From positions 1 through 8,636 of the forward strand of contig JBKGZM010000073.1 of the NCBI GenBank assembly GCA_046545575.1: a stretch of DNA of 8,636 nucleotides, written 5' to 3'. How positions within the stretch are numbered: position 1 is the first letter of the stretch; each line of letters starts with the position of its first letter. The translations under genes and the position numbers were made by a program. The stretch comes from JAGXOF01 sp046545575. Its GTDB lineage: Bacteria > Chloroflexota > Dehalococcoidia > SZUA-161 > SpSt-899. This document shows, piece by piece, positions 1-6,962 of this stretch. Under the pieces are notes generated by a model. It made no database searches, was not told the DNA's origin, and saw nothing but the letters and a program-made list of their open reading frames with translations.

Positions 1-26
1 AGGATATGAAGTCCTGCTCATTCAGG

Positions 27-90
27 CCTGTTTTTCATTAGAAGAGAGTTCAATTGACGCACGTGAGCCCGACATGTAGAATGAAACAGG
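27..90 (+). repeat. Interrupted inverted repeat overlapping the valS promoter
   Basis: CCTGTTTTTCATT (27-39) can pair with AATGAAACAGG (80-90), giving 11 base pairs with a two-base bulge around a loop of about 40 bases. The right arm overlaps the predicted -10 box and start site. It could be an operator, the remains of an upstream gene's terminator, or chance. No T-run follows the right arm, so it is not a standard intrinsic terminator. Confidence 0.25.
54..82 (+). promoter_or_regulatory. Predicted sigma-70-type promoter of valS
   Basis: A -35 box TTGACG (54-59) lies exactly 17 bases upstream of a -10 box TAGAAT (77-82). Each matches the consensus at five of six positions. Transcription would start near 88-91 and leave a leader of about 55 bases before valS. 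The match is visible in the sequence; that it is used is an inference. No T-box specifier or antiterminator motif is seen in this short leader. Confidence 0.5.
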
Positions 91-144
91 ATGACACAGA
101 GGGCGCTGGCTCATTAGCAGTGGATAACACATGAGGGAGCATAA

Positions 145-2796
145 ATGGCATCACAGAGACTGAGTGAGATACCTAAAATATACAATCCCCGGGACACCGA
201 GGATAAGTGGTACCAGTTCTGGGAAGAGCGGGGATACTTCAAACCTCAAATCGATCCCCAGAGGAAACCCTTTGTTATTATCATGCCGCCGCCCAATGTA
301 ACCGGCGAGCTTCACATGGGGCACGCGCTCACGGCTGCTCTGGAGGATACCCTTACCCGCTGGCATCGGATGAGAGGTGAGCCGACGTTGTGGCTTCCCG
401 GTGTCGACCACGCCAGCATTGCTACTGAGTTCGTGGTTCAGAAGGATTTGAGCCTTGAGGGACTTGACCGCCGGACGCTGGGAAGGGAAGAGTTCTTAAA
501 GCGAATATGGGAATGGGTGGAGAAGTATCGTGGCGCGATTACCGGACAGCACAAGCGGCTGGGGGCTTCCTGTGACTGGACCAGAGAGACGTTTACAATG
601 GATCCCGGCCCTGCTCGGGCCGTTCGCACGACCTTCCTGAACCTTTACAATAAGGGACTCATTTACCGGGGCGAGCGCATCACCAACTGGTGCCCGCAGT
701 GTTCCACGGTTCTCTCGGACCTCGAGGTAGAGCATAAAGAGATACAGGGCAAGCTCTATCACATTCGCTATAAACTGGTAGGGGAGGGTGATTTCGTCAC
801 CGTAGCCACTACTCGTCCTGAGACCCTGCTCGGTGATACGGCGATTGCCGTTAATCCCGAGGACACGCGTTACAAACACCTGGTCGGCAGGTATGTGATA
901 GTACCCGCGATAGAACGGGAGATTCCTATAATAGCGGATGAAGACGTCGACCCCTCATTTGGTACGGGTGCTCTTAAGGTGACTCCCGCGCACGATCCTG
1001 TGGATTTTGAGATCGCTCAGAGGATGGATTTGCCATCTATCAATATCATGAATCTCGATGCCACATTGAACGAGAATGCGGGTCCATACCAGGGAGAGGA
1101 GCGGTTCGCTTGCAGGGAACATCTGCTTGAGGATTTGGAACGGGACGGACTTCTGGTTAAGACCGAACCGTATGCCCATTCGGTAGGTCATTGTTATCGC
1201 TGTCAGACGATGGTCGAGCCTTTGATTTCGAAGCAGTGGTTTGTGAAGATCGCGCCGCTGGCTGTTCCCGCTATCCAGGCAGTCGTCGACGGGCGTATTG
1301 ACATAATCCCCGAGCGGTTCAGGAAGATATATCTCAACTGGATGGAGAACATCCGCGACTGGTGCATCAGCCGTCAGTTGTGGTGGGGACACCGTATCCC
1401 TGTCTGGTACTGTAATAACTGCGGTGAGATCACTGTGGCTGTAGAAGATCCCACTTCCTGCTCCCATTGTGGCTCGGGGAGTATCGAGCAGGACCCTGAT
1501 GTGCTGGACACGTGGTTTAGCTCCGGACTCTGGCCCCACTCGACCCTGGGTTGGCCCGATGACACCGAGGACTTCAGGTATTTCTACCCTACCTCGGTAA
1601 TGGAGACCGGCTATGATATCCTCTTTTTCTGGGTAGCCCGAATGATTATGCTCAGCCTGGAGAATACCGAGGAGGTGCCCTTCACGAAGGTCTTCCTTCA
1701 CGGGCTTATCCGCGATGAGAAGGGCGACAAGATGAGCAAGTCGCGCGGCAATGCCCTTGACCCGCTGGTAGAAGCTGACAAGTACGGCACTGACGCACTT
1801 CGGTTTGCGCTTACTGTTGGCAACGCTCCGGGGAATGACATAAGGCTCTCGGAGGATAAGCTGGAGGGAGGCCGCAATTTCGCCAACAAGCTCTGGAACA
1901 CGAGCAGGTTCATTCTGGGCAATCTTGAAGGGCCCTTGCCTGACGTCGGCGAAAGTGCTGAGGTCCCTGTTGAGGACCGCTGGATAAGGAGCCGGCTGAA
2001 CCAGGTGATATCAGAGGTTGACAGGTTCCTCAACGATTTCATGCTCGGAGAGGCTTTGAGCAGGGTGCATGATTTTGTATGGGGTGAGTTCTGCGACTGG
2101 TACGTTGAGATTGCCAAGGTGAGGCTTCGCAATCCGAGCAGCCCTTCTCCCATGCCGACGCTGGTTTATGTCCTGGAGAAGACGCTGCGGCTGCTTCACC
2201 CGTTTATGCCATTCATCACCGAGGAGATATGGCAGAGGATTGCCGGGCACGTCCCGCAAGAGGTTGATTCTGTAATGATAGCGGAGTTCCCGGTCTCCGA
2301 TAACTCGGAAGTGGACGATGCTGCCGAGAGGGAAATGGAGTCGGTTATTGAGATCGTCCGGTCCATCAGGAACGTGCGTTCGGAGGCAAAGGTTGATCCC
2401 GGCAAATTCGTGGAGGCTCGAATAGCGGTTCATAACAATCAGTTCCCTGTGGAGCGCCACTTCGATGCCATCAGTACGCTTGCGCGCGCTCAGCCTTTGA
2501 GTCGTGTTGATGATGAAAGAGAAGGAGAAAAAGAAAAGGCGAAGGTGCTGGTACTCAGGGATGTCAGGGTGATCCTGCCTCTTAGCGGGATGGTGGACAT
2601 TGAAGCGGAAAAAGAGAGGCTTCGCAAGGAGATCGAGGAGAGTGAGAGTCAGGTATCCCGCACCGAGGCCAAGCTGCAAAACGAGCAATTCGTCTCCAAA
2701 GCGCCCGCTCATGTGGTTGAGAGGGAGCGGGAAAAGCTTGCCGAGCAGAAAAACAAGCTGGAAAGACTGAAGAACGAGCTGGCGGAGTTGGATTGA
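145..2796 (+). CDS. valS: Valyl-tRNA synthetase
   Basis: This cytoplasmic class Ia synthetase charges tRNA-Val with valine using ATP. At 883 residues it is full length for a bacterial ValRS. The HIGH-type motif is HMGH at residues 57-60, inside PPPNVTGELHMGH, and KMSKS is at 529-533. The editing (CP1) domain, which removes mischarged threonine, covers about 190-340 and shows TTRPET (222-227) and GTGALKVTPAHDP (273-285). Four C-x2-C pairs (183/186, 350/353, 423/426, 439/442) suggest zinc knuckles. The helical anticodon-binding domain covers about 610-760. The C-terminal 815-883 is a charged coiled coil typical of ValRS that contacts the tRNA. The start is supported by GAGGGAG five bases before the ATG. 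A short acidic/basic stretch (789-800) before the coiled coil is a minor lineage feature. All expected catalytic motifs are present. Confidence 0.98.
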   Translation: MASQRLSEIPKIYNPRDTEDKWYQFWEERGYFKPQIDPQRKPFVIIMPPPNVTGELHMGHALTAALEDTLTRWHRMRGEPTLWLPGVDHASIATEFVVQKDLSLEGLDRRTLGREEFLKRIWEWVEKYRGAITGQHKRLGASCDWTRETFTMDPGPARAVRTTFLNLYNKGLIYRGERITNWCPQCSTVLSDLEVEHKEIQGKLYHIRYKLVGEGDFVTVATTRPETLLGDTAIAVNPEDTRYKHLVGRYVIVPAIEREIPIIADEDVDPSFGTGALKVTPAHDPVDFEIAQRMDLPSINIMNLDATLNENAGPYQGEERFACREHLLEDLERDGLLVKTEPYAHSVGHCYRCQTMVEPLISKQWFVKIAPLAVPAIQAVVDGRIDIIPERFRKIYLNWMENIRDWCISRQLWWGHRIPVWYCNNCGEITVAVEDPTSCSHCGSGSIEQDPDVLDTWFSSGLWPHSTLGWPDDTEDFRYFYPTSVMETGYDILFFWVARMIMLSLENTEEVPFTKVFLHGLIRDEKGDKMSKSRGNALDPLVEADKYGTDALRFALTVGNAPGNDIRLSEDKLEGGRNFANKLWNTSRFILGNLEGPLPDVGESAEVPVEDRWIRSRLNQVISEVDRFLNDFMLGEALSRVHDFVWGEFCDWYVEIAKVRLRNPSSPSPMPTLVYVLEKTLRLLHPFMPFITEEIWQRIAGHVPQEVDSVMIAEFPVSDNSEVDDAAEREMESVIEIVRSIRNVRSEAKVDPGKFVEARIAVHNNQFPVERHFDAISTLARAQPLSRVDDEREGEKEKAKVLVLRDVRVILPLSGMVDIEAEKERLRKEIEESESQVSRTEAKLQNEQFVSKAPAHVVEREREKLAEQKNKLERLKNELAELD

Positions 2797-2804
2797 GGGT
2801 TGTA

Positions 2805-2837
2805 AATCCCCCTTAATCCCCCTTTACTAAAGGGGGA
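2805..2837 (+). repeat. C-rich tandem repeat and hairpin after valS
   Basis: AATCCCCCTT occurs twice in tandem (2805-2814 and 2815-2824). The second copy enters a perfect 9-base-pair hairpin, TCCCCCTTT (2817-2825), loop ACT, then AAAGGGGGA (2829-2837). No T-run follows, so it is not a standard intrinsic terminator for valS, though it could slow or end transcription. As I recall, C5/G5 elements of this type are scattered between genes in many bacteria, so a dispersed repeat is the likelier reading. Confidence 0.6.
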
Positions 2838-2873
2838 GACTTGTAGTGGGATAGCACAAATCGCAGTATTTTC

Positions 2874-3794
2874 GTGATGATGACAAACACAAACAGAGAG
2901 GTTCTGACTGATATACTGCTGATAGCAGTTTTATCTCTTATTTTGATCCCCCTGGCTCTTCTGGCCAGTGGACCAGCCCGGATCGTTCTCGGAATCCTGT
3001 TTGTCCTCTTCTTCCCCGGATATATGCTGATAGCAGCACTATTCCCTCGGAAAGAGTCACTCGATGGCATCGAAAGGGTGGCTCTGAGCTTTGGACTAAG
3101 CATCGCCGTGGTTCCCCTTATCGGGCTGGTCCTCAACTACACTCCCTGGGGTATAAGGCTTGAACCCATCCTGATTTCCGTGCTTATCTTCATTCTCGTG
3201 ATGGGAGGGGTCGCTGTTTACCGCAGGTACAGCTTACCTGTACAGGAAAGGTTTTACGTCGACTTCAGGGGATTTGTGAGGTCGCTGTCGCCGAGCTGGA
3301 AGGGGCAGGGCCGGTGGGACAAGGTGCTCACGGTTATACTGGTGTTGGCTATTCTGGGAGCTATAGGGACACTTATTTACGTTATTCAAGCTCCCAAGGT
3401 TGGCGAAAGATTCACCGAGTTCTACATACTGGGTCCCGAGGGAAAGGCGGCGGACTATCCCGAGGAGCTTGAGGTGGATGAAGAGGGCATGGTTATTGTG
3501 GGAATTGTTAACCGTGAGCATGAGCCAGCCGATTACCGGGTGGAGATAGCCATTGAGGGAGAGCAACTTCAGTTGAGCGATCCTATAAGGCTGGAGCATG
3601 AAGAGAAGTGGGAAGAGGAGATGACCTTTTCTCCAACGGAGACCGGCGAGGATCAGAAGGTGGAGTTCCGCCTGTATCGAAACGGTGAAAGCGAGCCCTA
3701 CCATACGTTGCACCTTTGGTTGGATGTTACGGCGGATAGTGAGATCATCGGCCGTGTTGGTTTTCCCGTTCCGGATGCGGCTGCTGTTTCTTAG
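2874..3794 (+). CDS. DUF1616 family membrane protein
   Basis: The protein has 306 residues and no known function. Five hydrophobic segments are visible, at about residues 13-32, 36-57, 68-88, 98-116 and 150-171. They are followed by a soluble C-terminal domain (about 175-306), rich in alternating strand-like sequence. With the N-terminus inside, five helices place this domain outside the cell. The segment TEFYILGPEGKAADYP (181-196), followed by an EEGMVIVGIVN strand, matches what I recall of DUF1616 (PF07760), found mainly in archaea and Dehalococcoidia-like bacteria and often near envelope glycosylation genes. The start is uncertain: GTG (2874), ATG (2877) and ATG (2880) follow one another in frame, an in-frame stop lies at 2844-2846, and no good Shine-Dalgarno is visible. 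It lies 77 bases after valS and may or may not share its transcript. Confidence 0.85.
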   Translation: MMMTNTNREVLTDILLIAVLSLILIPLALLASGPARIVLGILFVLFFPGYMLIAALFPRKESLDGIERVALSFGLSIAVVPLIGLVLNYTPWGIRLEPILISVLIFILVMGGVAVYRRYSLPVQERFYVDFRGFVRSLSPSWKGQGRWDKVLTVILVLAILGAIGTLIYVIQAPKVGERFTEFYILGPEGKAADYPEELEVDEEGMVIVGIVNREHEPADYRVEIAIEGEQLQLSDPIRLEHEEKWEEEMTFSPTETGEDQKVEFRLYRNGESEPYHTLHLWLDVTADSEIIGRVGFPVPDAAAVS

Positions 3795-3845
3795 GATTTC
3801 TCCCTCCAGTCGAAACAGGGATTTCTCCCTTCGGTCGAAATGACA
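3794..3845. repeat. Two direct copies of a ~25-base intergenic repeat
   Basis: GGATTTCTCCCT-(3 bases)-GTCGAAA occurs at 3794-3815 and again at 3819-3840, a period of 25 bases. The variable triplets are CCA and TCG. The first copy begins on the last base of the DUF1616 stop codon. On the minus strand the second copy reads TGTCATTTCGACCGAAGGGA and onward, a form I recall as a common dispersed intergenic repeat in several bacterial phyla. No coding role is visible. Confidence 0.65.
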
Positions 3846-3851
3846 TGCCGT

Positions 3852-3873
3852 GGCTGGCCGACGTCGGCCAGCC
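3852..3873. repeat. Perfect 22-base palindrome in the convergent junction
   Basis: GGCTGGCCGAC (3852-3862) is followed directly by its exact reverse complement (3863-3873). CCG (3848-3850) and CGG (3878-3880) could extend the stem beyond a small internal loop. It lies between the ends of the DUF1616 gene and glmS, so it could block or end transcription from both sides, but neither side has a T-run. It could equally be a dispersed palindromic repeat or a protein-binding site. Confidence 0.6.
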
Positions 3874-3907
3874 TACCCGGAGATGCTTGCCCACGTGATT
3901 GTTTTGT

Positions 3908-5683
3908 TCATTCGACCGTTACGGTCTTGGCCAGGTTTCTGGGGTTGTCTATGGGACAGCCGCGTTCTTTGGCGGCGTAGTAGGAAAGAAGCTGCAGAGC
4001 TACCACGTTTATTACCGGTGATAGAAGCGGGTCGGTTACCGGAAGCTTAATGCACACATCCACGTACTTTTCAACCTCTGTGTCGGTCTCCGGGGCGATA
4101 GCGATTACCGTCGCATTTCTGGCCTTTATTTCCTCGATGTTGTCGAGAAGCGGACGTCTCGTTTCATCATCGCCGACGACCGCGATCACGGCGGTTTTCT
4201 CGGTGAGAAGAGCGAAGGGCCCGTGCTTTAATTCCCCCGAGGGATACGCCTGAGCATTGATATAGGAGATTTCTTTGAACTTCAAGGCCCCTTCATATGC
4301 TACAGGGCAGTTTATTCCCCGTGAGATTATGAAGATGTTATCGTAGTTTGCGAGTATGGCTCCATGCTGAGCCAGCTTTTCCTCATTTCCTAGTAGTAGG
4401 TCCAGTTTGCCGGGTATCTTTAGAATTCCGCTGAGGACTTTTCTTTTCCGGGCATGGTCCTGGCTCAGGTACAGAGCAAGAAGATAAAGTGTGAGAATCT
4501 GCGACGTGAAGCTTTTCGTGGCGGCTACGGATATCTCCAACTCGGCCTTGATGTAGAAGGTCTCATGGGCGATGCGGGTTATCTCGCTGCCGATCCTGTT
4601 GGCGATGGCCAGGATAGGGCTGCCGAACTGTTTGGCTTTTTTAAGGGCTTCGTTCGTGTCACGCGTGGCTCCTGACTGTGATATACCTATAGCCCAGGTC
4701 CTGTCCAGTGTGGGCCGGGAATAGTTGAACTCGGAAGCTACCTCGGCCCTGGCTGGCATGTTGCATAACTCCTCTATAATCCTCTTGCCGAAGCACGCTG
4801 CATAGTAGGAACTCCCGCAGCCCAGGAGGAGCATGTCCTGGAAGTTCTCTGCCTCGAAATCGAGAAGGAGTTCGGGTTCCAGTGAGGAGACATATTCCTT
4901 CAGGAGGGCGTTCAGCACTCTGGGCTGGTCGTGGATTTCCTTGAGCATGAAGTGCTCATATCCGCCTTTTTTTGCCTGTTCCATCCCTCCTGGGAACCGG
5001 ACTTCATCGCGCTTAACCTCCCGGCCTCTATTGAAAACCCTTGGTCCTTCCTTTGTTATTACACCAATGTCGCCATCCTCAAAGGTTATCTCCCTGTCGG
5101 TGTATTCCAGGAAAGCCACGGTGTCCGATGCCAGGAAGAACTCCCCATCTCCGATGCCTACCTTGAGAGGCATTTCAAGGCATGCTACCGCTATCCCGTC
5201 GAAATCCTCACAGACTGCAGCCAGGGCGTAATAGCCATCGAGTTCCTCTGTGGCTTTCTCCAGAGCTTCCTGTAGATCGCCCTGATAGTATTTCTCAATG
5301 AGGTGTGATATGACCTCTGTGTCCGTCTGGGAGCGGAAGGTATGTCCCTCGGAGATGAGCTTTGCCTTGAGATCGAGGAAGTTGGTTATAATTCCGTTAT
5401 GGACGACGGCTATCCTTCCGGTGCAGTCAGTGTGTGGATGTGCGTTCTCCTCTGAAACCTTGCCGGATGTTGCCCATCGTGTGTGGCCTATTCCCAGCTG
5501 GCCCTCTATCCTGGGGATATCTTCGACCTTGCTGAGCATTCCCTCTCTTTTCAGCACCTCGATGGTACTCCCCGCTATTGCAAGGCCCCAGGAATCATAG
5601 CCCCGGTATTCCAGCCGTTTAAGGCAATCGACGAGGGTAGGTTGTATATCCCTTCTTCCTATGTATCCTACGATGCCACACAT
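3908..5683 (-). CDS. glmS: Glutamine--fructose-6-phosphate aminotransferase (isomerizing)
   Basis: GlmS converts fructose-6-phosphate and glutamine to glucosamine-6-phosphate and glutamate, the first committed step to UDP-GlcNAc. At 591 residues it is near the usual ~600. The start is set by MCGIVGYIG, because the Cys after Met is the glutaminase nucleophile; AAGGA lies seven bases upstream, and a longer in-frame start at 5764 would bury that Cys. The glutaminase domain (about 2-230) shows LEYRGYDS (24-31) and GHTRWATSG (66-74). The two SIS domains show CGSS (289-292), SQSGATRDT (335-343), EGALKFKEISY (464-474), GELKHG (483-488) and the C-terminal NLAKTVTVE. By comparison with E. coli, Lys468, Glu471, His487 and Lys586 are kept. 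Ser73 replaces the usual His in RWATHG, and Ala339 replaces Glu in SGET. It is the last gene of the minus-strand operon. Confidence 0.96.
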   Translation of the reverse strand: MCGIVGYIGRRDIQPTLVDCLKRLEYRGYDSWGLAIAGSTIEVLKREGMLSKVEDIPRIEGQLGIGHTRWATSGKVSEENAHPHTDCTGRIAVVHNGIITNFLDLKAKLISEGHTFRSQTDTEVISHLIEKYYQGDLQEALEKATEELDGYYALAAVCEDFDGIAVACLEMPLKVGIGDGEFFLASDTVAFLEYTDREITFEDGDIGVITKEGPRVFNRGREVKRDEVRFPGGMEQAKKGGYEHFMLKEIHDQPRVLNALLKEYVSSLEPELLLDFEAENFQDMLLLGCGSSYYAACFGKRIIEELCNMPARAEVASEFNYSRPTLDRTWAIGISQSGATRDTNEALKKAKQFGSPILAIANRIGSEITRIAHETFYIKAELEISVAATKSFTSQILTLYLLALYLSQDHARKRKVLSGILKIPGKLDLLLGNEEKLAQHGAILANYDNIFIISRGINCPVAYEGALKFKEISYINAQAYPSGELKHGPFALLTEKTAVIAVVGDDETRRPLLDNIEEIKARNATVIAIAPETDTEVEKYVDVCIKLPVTDPLLSPVINVVALQLLSYYAAKERGCPIDNPRNLAKTVTVE

Positions 5684-5727
5684 CGGAAGTTCCTTGAGTT
5701 TGTTGAGTTCATTGTGTTCCTTGAGTT
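5683..5727 (-). repeat. 9-base tandem repeat spanning the glmS ribosome binding site
   Basis: Read on the minus strand from 5727, the gap between protein A and glmS divides into 9-base units: AACTCAAGG, AACACAATG, AACTCAACA, AACTCAAGG and a decayed AACTTCCGA. The first and fourth units are identical, and each carries a Shine-Dalgarno-like AAGG. The fourth unit supplies the glmS ribosome binding site. Unit gain or loss would keep frame but change leader length. Confidence 0.6.
5691..5695 (-). promoter_or_regulatory. Ribosome binding site that fixes the glmS start
   Basis: On the minus strand AAGGA lies seven bases before the ATG at 5683-5681. This supports the start that exposes the catalytic Cys over the longer in-frame ATG at 5764, which lies inside the 3' end of the upstream gene. 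The same AAGGA occurs 28 bases further upstream within the 9-base repeat. Confidence 0.7.
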
Positions 5728-5735
5728 CTGGTTTG

Positions 5736-6926
5736 TTAGACCACCAGTGCTTCGAAGGGCACATCGTGGTCTATAAGTTTGAGAGATTTTATAATCGCTT
5801 TGGGACCAATCCGGATGCCCGGGGATACGACGACATTGTCCCCTATGCTGGTGTGTTCGCCCACCATTGCTCCCATAGTTACGCGGTGCCTCTCGCTATC
5901 AGCATCTATCTGTGTCTCCCCGCTTGTGGCGCTGAACTTCGCCCCTATGGTAACATATCTGTCGATTACCGAGTCCTGGATGGTTGCCCCTGTTCCTATG
6001 GTTACTCCCTCTCCCAGGACGCTGTTCCTTATTTCCGAGTATGGGGAGATGACCGAATAGTCCCCGATTTCGGTGGTGGGGAAGATGCAAGCTGAAGGAC
6101 CGATATCACACCCCTCTCCTATTGCAGCGGGCCCAACGATATAAGAATTAGCTCTTATTACACTCCCTTTTCCGATGTACACTGGTCCTTGTATAGTGAC
6201 CCCTTTCTCCACTGTCCCTGCACAGGACCGGTAAAGCTTTTGGAGCACGAGGTCGCTGAGTTGTAGTATATCCCAGGGATAAACTGCATCCAGCCAGGTC
6301 TCAGTTGTTTGGACATCTTTAAATGAAATCCCCGAAGACAACATACTGTCGATGATGCCTGGGAGATCAAGAATGTCGTCGAGAAAATTGAAACATTCAT
6401 CGCTGAAGGCGTAGATTCCGGTGTTTGCCAGGTGGGTTACAGCGCTTTCCGGTTTCTCCACGAGTTGGCGGAGATATCCGTCTTCAACGATTCCGATGCC
6501 GTATTTTGAAATATCCTGCTGGTTCTTTAACAGGATTGCAGGGGGATGAAGTTCCAGTATTTCAGAGATCGTTCGGCTTTCAATCACGTTGTCCCCGGGC
6601 AGTACAAGGAACTCGCCTTTCACCTTGTCTCTTGCCTGCGCCAGGGCGTGTGCCGTTCCCAGTTGCTGGGATTGAGTCACGTATTCGATATCTACCCCGA
6701 AATTCTCGCCGCCACCGAAGAAGTCGAAGATGTTTTCCTTTTTGTATCCCACCACTATGATAATCTCGATGATTCCGTTTTGAGCGAGGGCCTCGATAAC
6801 ATGCTGGAGGACGGGTTTTCCCCCCACAGGGATCATTGGCTTTGGCTTCAGTGTCGTGAAGGGCCTTAGCCTTTGTCCCTCTCCCGCAGCCAGGATTACA
6901 GCTTTTTTAATGCGGTTTTCACTCAT
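5736..6926 (-). CDS. Sugar-1-phosphate nucleotidylyltransferase, GlmU-like protein A
   Basis: This 396-residue protein has an N-terminal nucleotidylyltransferase domain (about 7-230) and a C-terminal left-handed beta-helix of hexapeptide repeats (about 238-380). It likely joins a sugar-1-phosphate to UTP or dTTP, releasing pyrophosphate. Visible motifs are LAAGEGQRLRPFT (12-24, with Gln where the family usually has Thr), KPKP (27-30, likely catalytic Lys), GTAHAL (90-95), the metal-binding GD (111-112), VEKP (156-159), NTGIY (168-172) and TWLDAVYPWDIL (210-221). The helix lacks the PH-x-SYVGD and IANLR motifs that mark the amino-sugar acetyltransferase site in ST0452-type enzymes. It may therefore be only a nucleotidylyltransferase, using the helix for assembly. 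AGGAG five bases before the ATG supports the start. UDP-GlcNAc synthesis is the likely pathway by neighbourhood; Glc-1-P thymidylylation is the main alternative. Confidence 0.85.
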   Translation of the reverse strand: MSENRIKKAVILAAGEGQRLRPFTTLKPKPMIPVGGKPVLQHVIEALAQNGIIEIIIVVGYKKENIFDFFGGGENFGVDIEYVTQSQQLGTAHALAQARDKVKGEFLVLPGDNVIESRTISEILELHPPAILLKNQQDISKYGIGIVEDGYLRQLVEKPESAVTHLANTGIYAFSDECFNFLDDILDLPGIIDSMLSSGISFKDVQTTETWLDAVYPWDILQLSDLVLQKLYRSCAGTVEKGVTIQGPVYIGKGSVIRANSYIVGPAAIGEGCDIGPSACIFPTTEIGDYSVISPYSEIRNSVLGEGVTIGTGATIQDSVIDRYVTIGAKFSATSGETQIDADSERHRVTMGAMVGEHTSIGDNVVVSPGIRIGPKAIIKSLKLIDHDVPFEALVV

Positions 6927-6962
6927 ATGTTCTCCTGTGAGTAAGGATTCAACAGTCGATCC

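Noticed and set aside
2..79. An open frame from the left edge to TAG at 77-79 that could be the C-terminal tail of an upstream gene (ending ...SSIDAREPDM).
   Set aside because: Only about 25 codons are visible, with no recognisable motif. It overlaps the predicted valS promoter, so it cannot be supported as a gene.
955..1701. A long minus-strand open frame of 248 codons inside valS.
   Set aside because: It lies opposite strongly conserved valS sequence, shows no family features, and is best explained as an antisense shadow of GC-biased codons. The same holds for the other long opposite-strand frames in glmS and the GlmU-like genes.
2841..2870. A possible promoter (TTGTAG and a weak -10) before the DUF1616 gene.
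   Set aside because: No acceptable -10 box lies at 16-18 bases; the match is too poor to annotate.
3849..4050. A plus-strand open frame of 66 codons starting in the palindrome region.
   Set aside because: It overlaps the 3' end of glmS on the other strand, starts inside repeat sequence, and has no ribosome binding site or recognisable family.
5684..5735. A glmS ribozyme upstream of glmS.
   Set aside because: The gap is only 52 bases and consists of 9-base repeats, too short for the ribozyme fold.
5684..5764. A 27-residue N-terminal extension of glmS starting at 5764.
   Set aside because: It would put residues before the catalytic N-terminal Cys, it overlaps the end of protein A, and the internal ATG has its own ribosome binding site.
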